The position numbers and the translations under genes are program-made. The notes under the pieces are model-generated. The model was not told the DNA's origin. It worked only from the letters and a program-made list of their open reading frames with translations, and did not search any database. From the NCBI GenBank assembly GCA_002338565.1, contig DDIN01000002.1:62001-126000 (forward strand): a DNA stretch of 64,000 nucleotides, given 5' to 3'. Positions within the stretch are counted from its first letter, which is position 1; each line of letters opens with the position of its first letter. This DNA is from Hyphomonadaceae bacterium UBA1849 (lineage in GTDB: Bacteria; Pseudomonadota; Alphaproteobacteria; Caulobacterales; Hyphomonadaceae). This document shows, piece after piece, positions 50,940-60,446 of the stretch.

Positions 50940-51878
50940 TCAGACTGCAAGTACGCGCGGCAGTTTGAAGATCACGTTCTCATCGGTGACGCGGATTTCT
51001 TCCATCGAGACGTAAAACCGTTCGCGGCAGGCATTGATGAGATCATCGACGAGGATCTCAGGCGCGCTCGCACCGGCCGTGATGCCGAGCGTTGAGACGC
51101 CTTTGAACCAGCTCCAGTCTACAAAATCGACAGAGGCAATCAGGCGCGCAGCCTTTGCGCCGGAACGTAACGCCACATCAACGAGACGCTTGGAGTTCGA
51201 AGAGTTTTCCGCGCCGATGACCAGCACCAGATCAGCGCCTTCTGCCATCGCTTTGACCGCTTCCTGACGGTTGGTGGTCGCGTAGCAAATATCTTCTTTA
51301 TGTGGTGCAGAGATAGACGGGAAACGGCGCTGCAACACGCCGATCACTTCAGCTGTGTCATCTACTGAAAGCGTCGTCTGGGTCACGAAAGCGAGATTGT
51401 CCGGATTTTCAACGCTGATCGTTTCTGCATCCTCGGGCGTTTCGATTAGGCGAATCGTTCCATCCGGCAGCTGGCCCATTGTGCCGACAACTTCAGGATG
51501 GCCTGCATGGCCGATCAGAAGAATATCGCGCCCTGCATCAGCGTGTTTCTGAGCTTCTACGTGAACTTTTGAAACAAGCGGGCAGGTCGCATCGACATAA
51601 ATCATTTCACGAGACGCGGCTTCTGCGGGTACGGATTTTGGCACCCCATGGGCAGAAAAGATGACCGGGCGGTCGTCAGGGCACTCATACAGTTCTTCTA
51701 CAAACACTGCGCCTTTGGCCTTCAGGCCTTCGACAACATGGGCGTTGTGAACGATTTCGTGGCGCACATAAACGGGCGGTCCCCATTTGGTCAGCGCCTC
51801 TTCGACGATCTGAATGGCACGGTCTACGCCAGCGCAGAATCCACGCGGGGCAGAGAGGCGGATCGTCAGTGACTGCAT
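50940..51878 (-). CDS. ispH: 4-hydroxy-3-methylbut-2-enyl diphosphate reductase (IspH/LytB)
   Basis: Iron-sulfur enzyme that makes isopentenyl and dimethylallyl diphosphate in the last step of the MEP pathway. 312 residues. The three cluster cysteines are present: Cys15 in PRGFCAGVDRA, Cys99 in VDATCPLVSK and Cys198 in DICYATTNRQEAV; substrate-binding HEIVHN and SAHGV blocks are also present. AGAGGT lies upstream of the ATG. Normally followed by thrB and rnhA in alphaproteobacteria; here a lipoprotein gene on the other strand follows. Confidence 0.96.
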   Translation of the reverse strand: MQSLTIRLSAPRGFCAGVDRAIQIVEEALTKWGPPVYVRHEIVHNAHVVEGLKAKGAVFVEELYECPDDRPVIFSAHGVPKSVPAEAASREMIYVDATCPLVSKVHVEAQKHADAGRDILLIGHAGHPEVVGTMGQLPDGTIRLIETPEDAETISVENPDNLAFVTQTTLSVDDTAEVIGVLQRRFPSISAPHKEDICYATTNRQEAVKAMAEGADLVLVIGAENSSNSKRLVDVALRSGAKAARLIASVDFVDWSWFKGVSTLGITAGASAPEILVDDLINACRERFYVSMEEIRVTDENVIFKLPRVLAV

Positions 51879-51996
51879 GTTTTCTTATTACCTCTTGTTC
51901 ACACGGCACAATGCGCCGTTGCCAGTTCGGGTTTGCACCGTTATCACGCTCTAACAGATGGTGTCCTTACAGAAAACGGCCAAGGAGTTGTTTCAC

Positions 51997-52554
51997 GTGC
52001 GTCTTTTAGTGTCTTCTGCCCTTGCCGGGTCTGCTCTGCTTCTTTCAGCCTGCTCTACATTCGAAAATCTGGACACACGTCCGAACCAGGGCCCATGCCC
52101 TGCCGCAGGTTCTGTTTATGAAGCACAGCGCATTGTAGAGTTCACCGATGGGGGCGACCAGTACAACAACATCGAGTTCACCGGTGAGATCAATGGCGTG
52201 CGCCTGTTCTGCCGTTACCTCGAAGATGATCCGATCGAAGCACAGATCGAGATCGATTTTGCATTTGGCCGCGGCGATGCTGCGACAACGAACCAGCACA
52301 CTTTCAACTATTTCGTAGCCGTGACGCGTACAAACCGCGCGGTGATTGAAAAGCAGGTCTTCCCTGTGAATGTTGAATTCCGCAACGGTCGTCAGATCGT
52401 GACAATGGAAGAGACTGTCGGTCGCATCGTGATCCCGCGCGCTGATTCTTCAATCTCGGGCGCGAACTTTGAAATTCTTGTGGGCTTTGAGCTGACCGAC
52501 GAACAACGCACGTTCAACGAAACCGGTCGTCGCTTCCTGCTCCAGACACAATAA
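51997..52554 (+). CDS. Lipoprotein of unknown function upstream of argS
   Basis: About 185 residues. The signal ends at LLSAC (about Cys19), and the mature part is a beta-rich domain with two conserved-looking cysteines (GPCPAAG and LFCRYL), FTDGGDQYNN, and FAFGRGDAATTNQHTFNYFVAV. I do not recognise a named family; the two extra cysteines may form a disulfide. The start is GTG at 51997 with AAGGAG upstream, which places the signal sequence at the N-terminus; an in-frame ATG at 51958 would add a non-hydrophobic extension. It precedes argS by about 30 bases and may be cotranscribed. Confidence 0.78.
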   Translation: MRLLVSSALAGSALLLSACSTFENLDTRPNQGPCPAAGSVYEAQRIVEFTDGGDQYNNIEFTGEINGVRLFCRYLEDDPIEAQIEIDFAFGRGDAATTNQHTFNYFVAVTRTNRAVIEKQVFPVNVEFRNGRQIVTMEETVGRIVIPRADSSISGANFEILVGFELTDEQRTFNETGRRFLLQTQ

Positions 52555-52587
52555 CCAGTACAGTTCAGTAAATAAGGAAATCCGGTC

Positions 52588-54357
52588 ATGGCGGACATAG
52601 CGTCCGAACTGTCCACGGCATGTGGACAGGCGTTTGAAGCAATTGGTCTAGAAGCAAAACTCGGCATGGTTCGCCGATCTGACCGCCCGGATCTCGCAGA
52701 TTTCCAGTGCAATGGCGCTATGGCGGCGGCCAAGGCTGCGCGCCGCAACCCGCGCGAGATCGCGGGCGAGCTTGTTGAGAAACTGTCAGCCCATCCCGCC
52801 ATTGCTGACATCACAGTTGCCGGCCCCGGCTTTCTGAACATCAAAGTGACTGAAGAGCTTCTCGCAGGCCGTGTACAAGGCGTGCGCGAAAGCGAGCTTG
52901 CGGGCGCAGACCAGAGCGCAGACACCAAAACCATCGTGATCGATTTTGGCGGCCCGAACGTTGCCAAGCCTATGCACGTTGGACACCTGCGGTCAGCTGT
53001 AATCGGCGACACGCTGAAGCGTCTTTGTCGTTTTCTTGGCCATACCGTTATCGGTGATGCACATCTTGGTGACTGGGGCCTTCAAATGGGCCAGCTGATT
53101 GTCGGTCTATCTGAAGAACAGCCAGACCTGCCTTACTTTGATGCTGGCAATGAAGGTCCATTCCCTGCGGAAAGCCCGGTCACAATTGAGGACCTTGCGC
53201 GGCTTTACCCGCTCGCGTCTGGCAAATCCAAAACGGATGAGGGTTATCGCGAACTTTGCCAGATAGCGACGGCAGAGCTGCAGGCGGGCCGTGCAGGCTA
53301 TCGCGCGCTTCTAAAGCATTTCATTGATGTGTCGGTTGAAGCGCTGAAAGTCGATTATGATCGCCTCAACGTGTCATTCGACCTCTGGAAAGGCGAAAGC
53401 GACGCGGATCCGTTCGTCGCGCCCATGGTCGCTGACCTGAAAGATCGTGGCATTGCCGAAGAAAGCGACGGCGCGTGGATTATCCGCGTGGCGCGCGACA
53501 CCGACAAAGGCAAAACCGAAATGCCGCCATTTATCCTCGTGAACTCACGGGGCGGCGTTGGCTATCACACAACAGATCTCGCGACGATTTTCGACCGCGC
53601 ACAGAACATCAAGCCGGACACCATGCTGTATGTTGTGGACCAGCGTCAGGCGCTGCACTTCCAGCAGGTTTTTCGTGCGTCTGAAAAGGCGGGCTATTTC
53701 CCGGAAGCAGGGCTGGAGCATATCGGCTTCGGTACGGTGAATGGTGATGACGGCAAGCCGTTCAAAACGCGCGATGGCGGTACAGTGCGCCTGTCCGACC
53801 TGAACCGTATGGCGCTGAAAGAGGCTGAAAAGCGTATCTCCGAGGCCAACCTATCTGACGATCTGTCAGAAGAAGAGGTACGTGATATCGGCCTGAAGAT
53901 TGCGCTTGCAGCGACGCGTTTCTCTGACCTTCAGAATACGCGCACCACGGACTATAAGTTCGACCTGGAGCGGTTCACCAGCTTCGAAGGCAAAACTGGT
54001 CCGTATCTCCTGTACGCAGCCGTGCGTATCAAAGCGCTTCTGCGCCGCGCGAAAGGCGAGGGGAATGCCGCGGGCGTAATCAGGATTGCCAGCGATACAG
54101 AGCGCAAGCTCGCTATGCAGATGGACGGTTTCAACACGGCGCTTGAGCAGGCGTTTGAGAAGCGTATGCCGCACTTCCTGTGCGAGCACATCTATAACCT
54201 CGCTCAGGCGTTCTCGGCATTTTACGCGGCCCATCCAATCGCGGCCGAGAAGGATGCAGAACTTCGTGCATCGCGACTCGGTCTGTGCGAAGCGGTGCTG
54301 AACCAGCTTGAAACGGGCCTCGACATTCTGGGTATCAAAACGCCAGAGCGCATGTAG
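52588..54357 (+). CDS. argS: Arginyl-tRNA synthetase
   Basis: Class I aminoacyl-tRNA synthetase that charges tRNA-Arg. 589 residues, usual length. The N-terminal Add-1 domain (about 1-90) precedes the HIGH-like motif HVGH in NVAKPMHVGHLRSAVIGD (about 130-133); WGLQMGQL, the YHTTDLATIFDR segment and FKTRDGGTVRLSDL follow. The C-terminal DALR anticodon-binding domain is seen in GPYLLYAAVRIKALLRR and HFLCEHIYNLAQAFSAFY. Start at 52588 with AAGGAAA upstream. Confidence 0.97.
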   Translation: MADIASELSTACGQAFEAIGLEAKLGMVRRSDRPDLADFQCNGAMAAAKAARRNPREIAGELVEKLSAHPAIADITVAGPGFLNIKVTEELLAGRVQGVRESELAGADQSADTKTIVIDFGGPNVAKPMHVGHLRSAVIGDTLKRLCRFLGHTVIGDAHLGDWGLQMGQLIVGLSEEQPDLPYFDAGNEGPFPAESPVTIEDLARLYPLASGKSKTDEGYRELCQIATAELQAGRAGYRALLKHFIDVSVEALKVDYDRLNVSFDLWKGESDADPFVAPMVADLKDRGIAEESDGAWIIRVARDTDKGKTEMPPFILVNSRGGVGYHTTDLATIFDRAQNIKPDTMLYVVDQRQALHFQQVFRASEKAGYFPEAGLEHIGFGTVNGDDGKPFKTRDGGTVRLSDLNRMALKEAEKRISEANLSDDLSEEEVRDIGLKIALAATRFSDLQNTRTTDYKFDLERFTSFEGKTGPYLLYAAVRIKALLRRAKGEGNAAGVIRIASDTERKLAMQMDGFNTALEQAFEKRMPHFLCEHIYNLAQAFSAFYAAHPIAAEKDAELRASRLGLCEAVLNQLETGLDILGIKTPERM

Positions 54358-54470
54358 TGCCTCAATAAAGAGCAGGAAATCGCTGATTTTCTGCCGAATT
54401 TGCAAGAACTGGGGATAGGCCGCGGAATCTGCGGCCTGTCATTTGACTCTGACCTTGTGAGTCATACTCT

Positions 54471-54499
54471 TTGACTCGCGTAATGTTTACGCATAGAGA
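54471..54499 (+). promoter_or_regulatory. Possible promoter of the glycine riboswitch-gcv operon
   Basis: TTGACT at 54471-54476 and TAGAGA at 54494-54499, 17 bases apart, just before the riboswitch. The -35 match is good for alphaproteobacteria and the -10 match is weak. A second TTGACT is at 54443-54448. Confidence 0.35.
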
Positions 54500-54502
54500 C
54501 CA

Positions 54503-54682
54503 CGCTCTCGACGGGAGACACCGGGATTAACCCCGGGGCCGAAGGCGCAACCGCCCCGGAAACGCTCAGGCAAAAGGACCGTTGAGAACGAAAACGCTGG
54601 AAAGAGGCAAAAAGCCTCGCCGACGGAGCAAGTGAGCGCGTTTTGGCTCACGGAATCTCTCAGGCACCGAGACAGCGGGGGC
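54503..54682 (+). promoter_or_regulatory. Tandem glycine riboswitch (gcvT element)
   Basis: Two consecutive glycine aptamers in the 5' leader of the gcv operon. The first (about 54503-54590) has the GGGAGACACC and GGCGCAACCGCCCC segments, a CTCAGGCAAAAGGACC core and the joining stem. The second (about 54590-54682) has GGAAAGAGG, CCGACGGAGCAAG and the highly conserved ATCTCTCAGGCACCGAGACAG. Binding of glycine normally turns on expression of the cleavage system. Start of gcvT follows about 40 bases later, so control may be at translation or by an anti-terminator; no clear intrinsic terminator is seen in between. Confidence 0.93.
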
Positions 54683-54721
54683 TGGCTGCGACACGCGGCT
54701 GCTAACCCGTTGGAGTGCATT

Positions 54722-55867
54722 TTGAGTGACCATCCGCCACTAGCGCAAACCCCTTTGCATGATGTTCATGTCCGCCTTGGCGCGAAGATGGTCGGCTTTG
54801 CCGGTTATGACATGCCAATCCAGTTTGAAGGCGTCATGGCCGAGCATAAATGGACCCGCGAACACTGCGGTCTGTTTGATGTCTCCCACATGGGCCCATG
54901 TCTTCTGACGCTTCCGGGTGGTCCGCGCGCAGACGCAGACGCGCACTTCGAGATTGCCAAGCTGATCGAAACGCTCGTTCCGGGCGATATTCAGGGCCTT
55001 GAGCCAGGTCAGGCGCGGCTTACCGTGCTGCTCAATGAAGAGGGCGGCATTCTCGACGACCTGATCATCACCCGCCCGTATGAGGGCGACCAGCAGGGAC
55101 GTCTCTACATTGTGGTGAATGGCGCGACCAAAGAAGACGACTGGGCGCTGATGAAAGAAAAGCTCGGTGATCTTGCCGATCTTGAGCGCCTCGATAACCG
55201 AATTCTCGTAGCCCTGCAGGGGCCGGATGCCGAAGCGGTCGTGACCGAACGCTTCCCGGAAGCGGCTTATCTCGGCTTCATGGAAAGCCGCCGAATGGTC
55301 TGCAAAGGCCTGACCTGCATCGTGTCACGTTGTGGCTATACGGGTGAAGACGGATTTGAAATTCTCGTTCCGGCGTCCGGTGCCGGCTATGTTGTCGAAC
55401 TGCTGGACGATGAGCGGGTAAAGCCGATTGGCCTCGGCGCGCGTGACAGTCTCCGCCTTGAGGCAGGCCTCTGTCTTTATGGGCATGATCTTGATCCGCA
55501 AAAGACGCCTGTCGAAGCGTCGCTGACATGGCTGATCTCCAAGAGCCGCCGCGAAGCTGCAGACTTTCCGGGTGCAACCAAGATTCTCGACCAGATCGCC
55601 AATGGCGCGCCGATACGCCGTGTAGGCATCCAGCCAATGGACCGTGCGCCAGCGCGCGAAGGCACTGAGATTTACGCGGGCGACCAGAAGATTGGCGAGA
55701 TCACTTCAGGTGGTTTCGGACCGACCGTCCAAGGGCCGGTGGCTATGGGCTATGTGGACCGCGAGTTCGCAAAAACGGGCACTGAACTGACGCTGATGGT
55801 TCGCGGTAAACCGCGCGCCGCAAAGGTCGCGAAGCTTCCGTTCGTTCCACACAATTACAAGAGATAA
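54722..55867 (+). CDS. gcvT: Glycine cleavage system T protein (aminomethyltransferase)
   Basis: Releases ammonia and passes the methylene group from the aminomethyl-lipoyl H protein to tetrahydrofolate. About 381 residues. Typical GcvT blocks are TPLHDVHVRLGAKMVGFAGYDMP, the GLFDVSHMG motif, GLGARDSLRLEAGLCLYGHDL and GEITSGGFGPTV. The start is TTG at 54722 because TTGGAG lies 6 bases upstream and the frame further up lies within the riboswitch. First gene of a four-gene gcv operon controlled by the glycine riboswitch. Confidence 0.95.
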   Translation: MSDHPPLAQTPLHDVHVRLGAKMVGFAGYDMPIQFEGVMAEHKWTREHCGLFDVSHMGPCLLTLPGGPRADADAHFEIAKLIETLVPGDIQGLEPGQARLTVLLNEEGGILDDLIITRPYEGDQQGRLYIVVNGATKEDDWALMKEKLGDLADLERLDNRILVALQGPDAEAVVTERFPEAAYLGFMESRRMVCKGLTCIVSRCGYTGEDGFEILVPASGAGYVVELLDDERVKPIGLGARDSLRLEAGLCLYGHDLDPQKTPVEASLTWLISKSRREAADFPGATKILDQIANGAPIRRVGIQPMDRAPAREGTEIYAGDQKIGEITSGGFGPTVQGPVAMGYVDREFAKTGTELTLMVRGKPRAAKVAKLPFVPHNYKR

Positions 55868-55923
55868 GGCGTCTGGTCGGGCACCAGACACAATGCCGGG
55901 CAGTTTGAAAAAGGGGTTAGGCT

Positions 55924-56295
55924 ATGACTGTTAAGTACACAGAAGATCATGAATGGGTGAGCGTCGAAGGTGACACAGCGATTGTGGGCATTACGTCCTA
56001 TGCGGCTGAACAGCTCGGCGACGTCGTATTTGTCGAGCTGCCAGAAGAAGGCCGCAACTCTAACAAAGGCGACGAGCTCGCGGTTGTTGAGAGCGTGAAG
56101 GCTGCATCTGACGTTTACGCGCCTGTTTCCGGCATTGTGAAAGAAGCTAACTCCGAACTGGAAGGCGCACCTGAGACAGTCAATCAGGACCCTGAGGGCA
56201 AAGGCTGGTTCGTTAAAATGCTGATCACGGACCCGACCCAGCTGGACGCGATGATGGACGCTGACGCGTATAAAGCGTTCTGCGCAGACCTCTAA
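55924..56295 (+). CDS. gcvH: Glycine cleavage system H protein
   Basis: Lipoyl-carrier protein shuttling the aminomethyl group between P, T and L proteins. 123 residues. The lipoylated lysine is Lys59 in VVESVKAASDVYAPVSG. EDHEWVSVEGDTAIVGITSYA and the C-terminal GWFVKMLI region are typical. AAAGGGG precedes the ATG. Between gcvT and gcvPA on the same strand. Confidence 0.97.
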   Translation: MTVKYTEDHEWVSVEGDTAIVGITSYAAEQLGDVVFVELPEEGRNSNKGDELAVVESVKAASDVYAPVSGIVKEANSELEGAPETVNQDPEGKGWFVKMLITDPTQLDAMMDADAYKAFCADL

Positions 56296-56335
56296 GCGGT
56301 CTGACTTTTAAACCAGAAATTCTGAGAGAGGCATA

Positions 56336-57685
56336 ATGAGATACCTCCCGCTTACACAGGAAGACCGCGCAGATATGCTGTCGGTAATCGGCGCAAACAG
56401 CGTCGATGATTTCTACACAGACGTCCCTGAAAGTGCGCGCCTGCCGGGCACAGTACCGGGCCTGCCGGACCATCAGGGCGAATTAGCGGTCGAACGTTAT
56501 CTGACCAAACTGGCCAACAAGAACGTGACGGCATCTGAATCAGCCTTCTTTGTGGGCTGCGGCGCGTATAAGCACCATGTTCCGGCGAGCGTCGACATGG
56601 TGATCCAACGCTCCGAATTTCTGACGACTTACACCCCTTACCAGCCGGAAATCGCGCAGGGCACGCTTCAGACCCTGTTTGAATTCCAGACACAGGTTGC
56701 TGAAATCACCGCAATGGATGTTGCCAACGCGTCTATGTATGACGGCGCTACATCCTGCGCCGAGGCAGCTGTCATGGCATGTCGCGCGACGCGCCGTAAG
56801 AAGGTCGTTCTGTCTGGTGGTCTCCACCCGCATTATGCAGCGTCCACAAAGCTTCTCTGCGAAGCGCAGGGCATTGAGGTTGTCCAGCTGCCAGCCGCGA
56901 TTGATGGCGAGCTGGAATTGGCTGGCGCAGTTGATGATGCAACAGCCTGTGTGATCGGCCAGAGCCCGAACGTGTTCGGTACGATTACAGACATGACGCC
57001 GGTTGCTGATGCCGCTCACGAGAAGAAAGCGCTGTTCGTGTCTGTCTTCACTGAAGCGGTTAGCCTTGGTCTGGTGAAGCCGCCAGGCGAAATGGGCGCT
57101 GACATTGCTGTGGGTGAGGGCCAATCCATTGGTAACTCCCTCAATTTCGGTGGTCCTTATGTTGGACTGTTTGCAGCGACGCAAAAGCTGGTTCGCCAGA
57201 TGCCGGGACGCCTGTGCGGCGAAACGACAGATGCCGAAGGCAAGCGCGGCTTTGTTCTGACGCTCTCAACGCGTGAGCAGCACATTCGCCGTGACAAGGC
57301 GACTTCTAACATCTGTACAAACTCCGGTCTTTGTGCGCTGGCGTTTACTGCGCACATGACGCTTCTCGGTGGCAAAGGTCTGCGTGACCTTGCTGTCCTG
57401 AACCATGAAGCAGCGTGTGATCTGGCGGATGCTCTGGAAGCGGTAGATGGCGTTGAAATTATCACGCCGCGCTTCTTCAACGAGTTTGCCTTCCGTGTGC
57501 CAATGAATGCAGCTGACGCGCTTCAGGGCCTTCTGGACCGTGATGTTGTTGGTGGTGTGCGTGCGTCGCGCCTCTACCCGCATGAGGATGAGCTTTCCAA
57601 CGTCATCGTCTGCGCGGCAACAGAATGCACAACACCTGAAGATATCGCCGCTTACGCGTCAGCCCTGAAGGAGATTCTCTCATGA
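56336..57685 (+). CDS. gcvPA: Glycine decarboxylase subunit 1 (P1)
   Basis: N-terminal half of the two-subunit glycine decarboxylase (P protein), equivalent to the first half of the long single-chain enzyme. 449 residues. MRYLPLTQEDRADMLSVIG at the start, AYKHHVPASVDMVIQRSEF, TPYQPEIAQGTLQTLFEFQ, and MYDGATSCAEAAVMA are typical of the P1 subunit, which has lost the PLP lysine. Its 3' end overlaps gcvPB by four bases. Confidence 0.96.
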   Translation: MRYLPLTQEDRADMLSVIGANSVDDFYTDVPESARLPGTVPGLPDHQGELAVERYLTKLANKNVTASESAFFVGCGAYKHHVPASVDMVIQRSEFLTTYTPYQPEIAQGTLQTLFEFQTQVAEITAMDVANASMYDGATSCAEAAVMACRATRRKKVVLSGGLHPHYAASTKLLCEAQGIEVVQLPAAIDGELELAGAVDDATACVIGQSPNVFGTITDMTPVADAAHEKKALFVSVFTEAVSLGLVKPPGEMGADIAVGEGQSIGNSLNFGGPYVGLFAATQKLVRQMPGRLCGETTDAEGKRGFVLTLSTREQHIRRDKATSNICTNSGLCALAFTAHMTLLGGKGLRDLAVLNHEAACDLADALEAVDGVEIITPRFFNEFAFRVPMNAADALQGLLDRDVVGGVRASRLYPHEDELSNVIVCAATECTTPEDIAAYASALKEILS

Positions 57686-59253
57686 GCATGAACTCTCAAG
57701 GCCGCCCATCAACTCCGGTTGCGACCGGCTCTCAGCATGACACTGAAACGGTATCCGGCTCCAAAGGCCTCTACCAATTTGAACCGCTGATCTTTGAAAC
57801 AGATCGCTGGGGCAAAACCGGTGTGGACCTTCCAAAAGCCAAAGGCACGAAGTCGCGTCTTGGCGGCGTAGAACGTGCTGGCAAGGCTGAGCTGCCGGGC
57901 CTGTCTGAACCCGAAACCGTTCGCCACTATGTGCGTCTGTCACAGCGTAACTACGCGATCGACCTGGGGCTATTCCCGCTGGGTTCGTGCACAATGAAGC
58001 ACAATCCGCGTCTGAACGAGAAAATGGCGCGTCTGCCGGGCTTTGCTGACATTCACCCTATGCAGCCTCAGGCGAGCGTACAGGGCGCGCTGGAGCTGAT
58101 CGACGAGCTGGCGACATGGCTGAAAACGCTGACAGGCATGCCGGCTGTGGCGATGAGCCCGAAAGCCGGTGCGCATGGTGAGCTGTGTGGCATGCTGGCG
58201 ATCCGTCAGGCGCTCATCTCCCGCGGTGAAGCCGATACACGCAAGCGTGTTCTCGTTCCTGCATCTGCGCACGGCACAAACCCTGCGACAGCTGCCCAGT
58301 GCGGATTCATCGTTGACGAAATCAGCGCTGACAAGCGTGGTCGTGTCGACATGGAAGATCTGCGCGCCAAGCTGGAAAAGACAGATGATGTCGCGGGCAT
58401 CATGCTGACCAACCCAAATACGTGCGGACTGTTCGAAACCGACATTAAGGACATCGCTGACCTCATCCATGAGGCTGGCGGTTATTTCTATTGTGACGGT
58501 GCGAACTTCAACGCGATTGTTGGTCGAGTGCGCCCGGGTGATCTCGGCATCGACGCGATGCACATCAACCTGCACAAAACCTTCTCCACGCCGCATGGCG
58601 GTGGCGGCCCGGGTTCCGGCCCGACCGTGCTTTCAGAAGCGCTGGCGCCATTCGCGCCTGTGCCGTTCATTCTGAAGGATGAAGACGGCTTCCGTCTGGT
58701 GGAAGAGGCTGAAGAAGAAGCCAAAGAGAGCTTTGGCCGTATGGCGAGCTTCCATGGTCAGATGGGCATGTTCGTACGTGCGCTGTCTTACATGCTGAGC
58801 CATGGCGCAGATGGACTGAAACAGGTCGCGGAAGATGCTGTTCTCAACGCCAACTACATTCAGGCCAAGCTGAAGACGGTTATGACGCCGGCGTTTGACG
58901 GCTTCTGCATGCACGAGGCGCTGTTCTCGGACAAGTTCACGGCTGAGGGCATTGAGACAATCGACATCGCCAAAGCGCTGATCGATGAGGGCTATCACCC
59001 GATGACCATGTACTTCCCGCTGGTGGTGCATGGGGCGATGCTGATCGAGCCGACAGAGACAGAGAGTAAAGCAGAGCTCGACCGTTTCTGCGGCGCTCTG
59101 GAAAGCGTTGCACGCCGTGCGGCGCAGGGCGATGATACGCTGAAAGGCGCGCCATATCTTGCGCCTATGAAGCGTCTCGACGAGACACAGGCGGCACGAA
59201 AGCCGGTGCTGAAATGGGTGCCGCCAGCGCCTGAACAGCTAGCCGCTGAATAA
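57682..59253 (+). CDS. gcvPB: Glycine decarboxylase subunit 2 (P2, PLP-binding)
   Basis: PLP-dependent half of the P protein, which decarboxylates glycine and loads the aminomethyl group on H protein. 523 residues. The PLP lysine is Lys299 in HINLHKTFSTPHGGGGPGSG, and YAIDLGLFPLGSCTMKHNPRL is a hallmark. The P1/P2 split is usual in many alphaproteobacteria. Overlaps gcvPA by ATGA, so the two subunits are translationally coupled. Last gene of the gcv operon. Confidence 0.97.
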   Translation: MSMNSQGRPSTPVATGSQHDTETVSGSKGLYQFEPLIFETDRWGKTGVDLPKAKGTKSRLGGVERAGKAELPGLSEPETVRHYVRLSQRNYAIDLGLFPLGSCTMKHNPRLNEKMARLPGFADIHPMQPQASVQGALELIDELATWLKTLTGMPAVAMSPKAGAHGELCGMLAIRQALISRGEADTRKRVLVPASAHGTNPATAAQCGFIVDEISADKRGRVDMEDLRAKLEKTDDVAGIMLTNPNTCGLFETDIKDIADLIHEAGGYFYCDGANFNAIVGRVRPGDLGIDAMHINLHKTFSTPHGGGGPGSGPTVLSEALAPFAPVPFILKDEDGFRLVEEAEEEAKESFGRMASFHGQMGMFVRALSYMLSHGADGLKQVAEDAVLNANYIQAKLKTVMTPAFDGFCMHEALFSDKFTAEGIETIDIAKALIDEGYHPMTMYFPLVVHGAMLIEPTETESKAELDRFCGALESVARRAAQGDDTLKGAPYLAPMKRLDETQAARKPVLKWVPPAPEQLAAE

Positions 59254-59260
59254 TTACAAG

Positions 59261-60434
59261 CTAAGGCGCGACGGTTTCATTCAGTCGCGCCTTTTCTTTA
59301 TCCGCCTGAGGCTTGCGGAATTTGCCATTCAGGAAGCGAAGAACAGGCCGCTCGAAGATGTAGAAGGTCACGCCGGCGCATAGCGTTGATCCAAGCACAG
59401 CCAGCAGATTGAACACGAGATTGTCGATCAGCCCTTCGCTGCCGACGAGCAGGAAGGAGACGCTGCTTGCAGGTAGCCCCACGCTCATCAGGATATGAGC
59501 TGTAAGCTGCATGACTTTCGGTAGAACCAGCAAAACAATCGGATGGCAGAGATAGAGCGAATAGCTCCAGTCACCCAGACGCGCAGCACCTTTGAAGAGC
59601 GGATTTTCCTTCAGCGCCGCATCGAGGCCTGTCGATCAGCGTGAAGGGGAGGGCGAAGTATGCGACGACGATCAGCCTGTCGCCTTCAGCCATGCTAGCG
59701 GAGACAAGCGGGTAGGCGATAACAGCGCCGATTAGACCAACGATGAATGCAGGCAGCTGGAATTTCCGGATACCTGAGGCAAAGGCAAAGCCCGCAAACG
59801 CGCCGAGGATGAACTCAAGCGACATAGGCGAAAGGAACACCTCAAGCGTTGCGTCGGTCAGTGAGAGTTGTGAGGCTAGGACAAAACCTGCCATCACCAC
59901 TACAGCCCATACCGCAAGGCCCGCAGGCAGGAGTTTTCTTGGTAGAAAGAGAAGCCCCGCGAAGACCAGATAGAAGCCCATCTCATGGATCAGCGTCCAG
60001 CCGACATTCAGCGATGGCAGATTATCCTGCGGAACGAGCAGGAAAGACTTCAGCATGAAGAGATAACCATTGCCCTCGGCGGCGTTAACGGCATCGGGGT
60101 GCCAGAGTGTGCCCGCCATGGCGAGTGAAAGGATGGCGAGAATACCCGCAAACAGCCACCATACCGGGTAGATGCGAAAAAGGCGCGCCAGCATGAATTG
60201 CTTCACGCCACCAAAGCCGCGCGTCAGATCATGCGTGACATAGGCCATGATGAAGCCGGAGATCACGAAGAACAGATCGACACCAACAAAGCCCTGATTG
60301 AAGAGCGTCCCGAACAGCGGCTTTTCTGATGCCCTTGCCAGGCTAATTTGAAGGCGTTCATTGCCTGTGACATGGAAGAACAGGACCAGATAAGCGGCGA
60401 GTGCTCGTAACCCCTGAATGCCCTCAATCTTCAT
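59261..60434 (-). pseudogene. Frameshifted acyltransferase 3 family gene
   Basis: The reading frame from ATG at 60434 starts like an intact acyltransferase 3 protein (MKIEGIQGLRALAAYLVLFFHVTG) and has the HPAxxNxxx-type helices, but leaves its frame near 59626-59640 and stops at 59571. The homologous continuation (TGLDAALKENPLFKGAARLG and following to NETVAP) is in another frame and ends at 59261. Total length is 1174 bases, one more than a multiple of three, and the joined protein would be about 390 residues, close to its 395-residue neighbour. A one-base insertion or a small deletion (2, 5 or 8 bases) would explain it; sequencing error cannot be excluded. The start has GAGGGAT upstream and is 12 bases after its paralogue. 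Confidence 0.75.
59263..59298 (+). terminator. gcv operon terminator overlapping acyltransferase coding end
   Basis: Ten-bp stem AAGGCGCGAC / GTCGCGCCTT with an 11-base loop, followed by TTCTTT, 10 bases after the gcvPB stop. It lies within the last codons of the convergent acyltransferase frame; the corresponding sequence in the paralogue is a degenerate version of the stem. Confidence 0.75.
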
Positions 60435-60446
60435 CTGATCCCTCGA

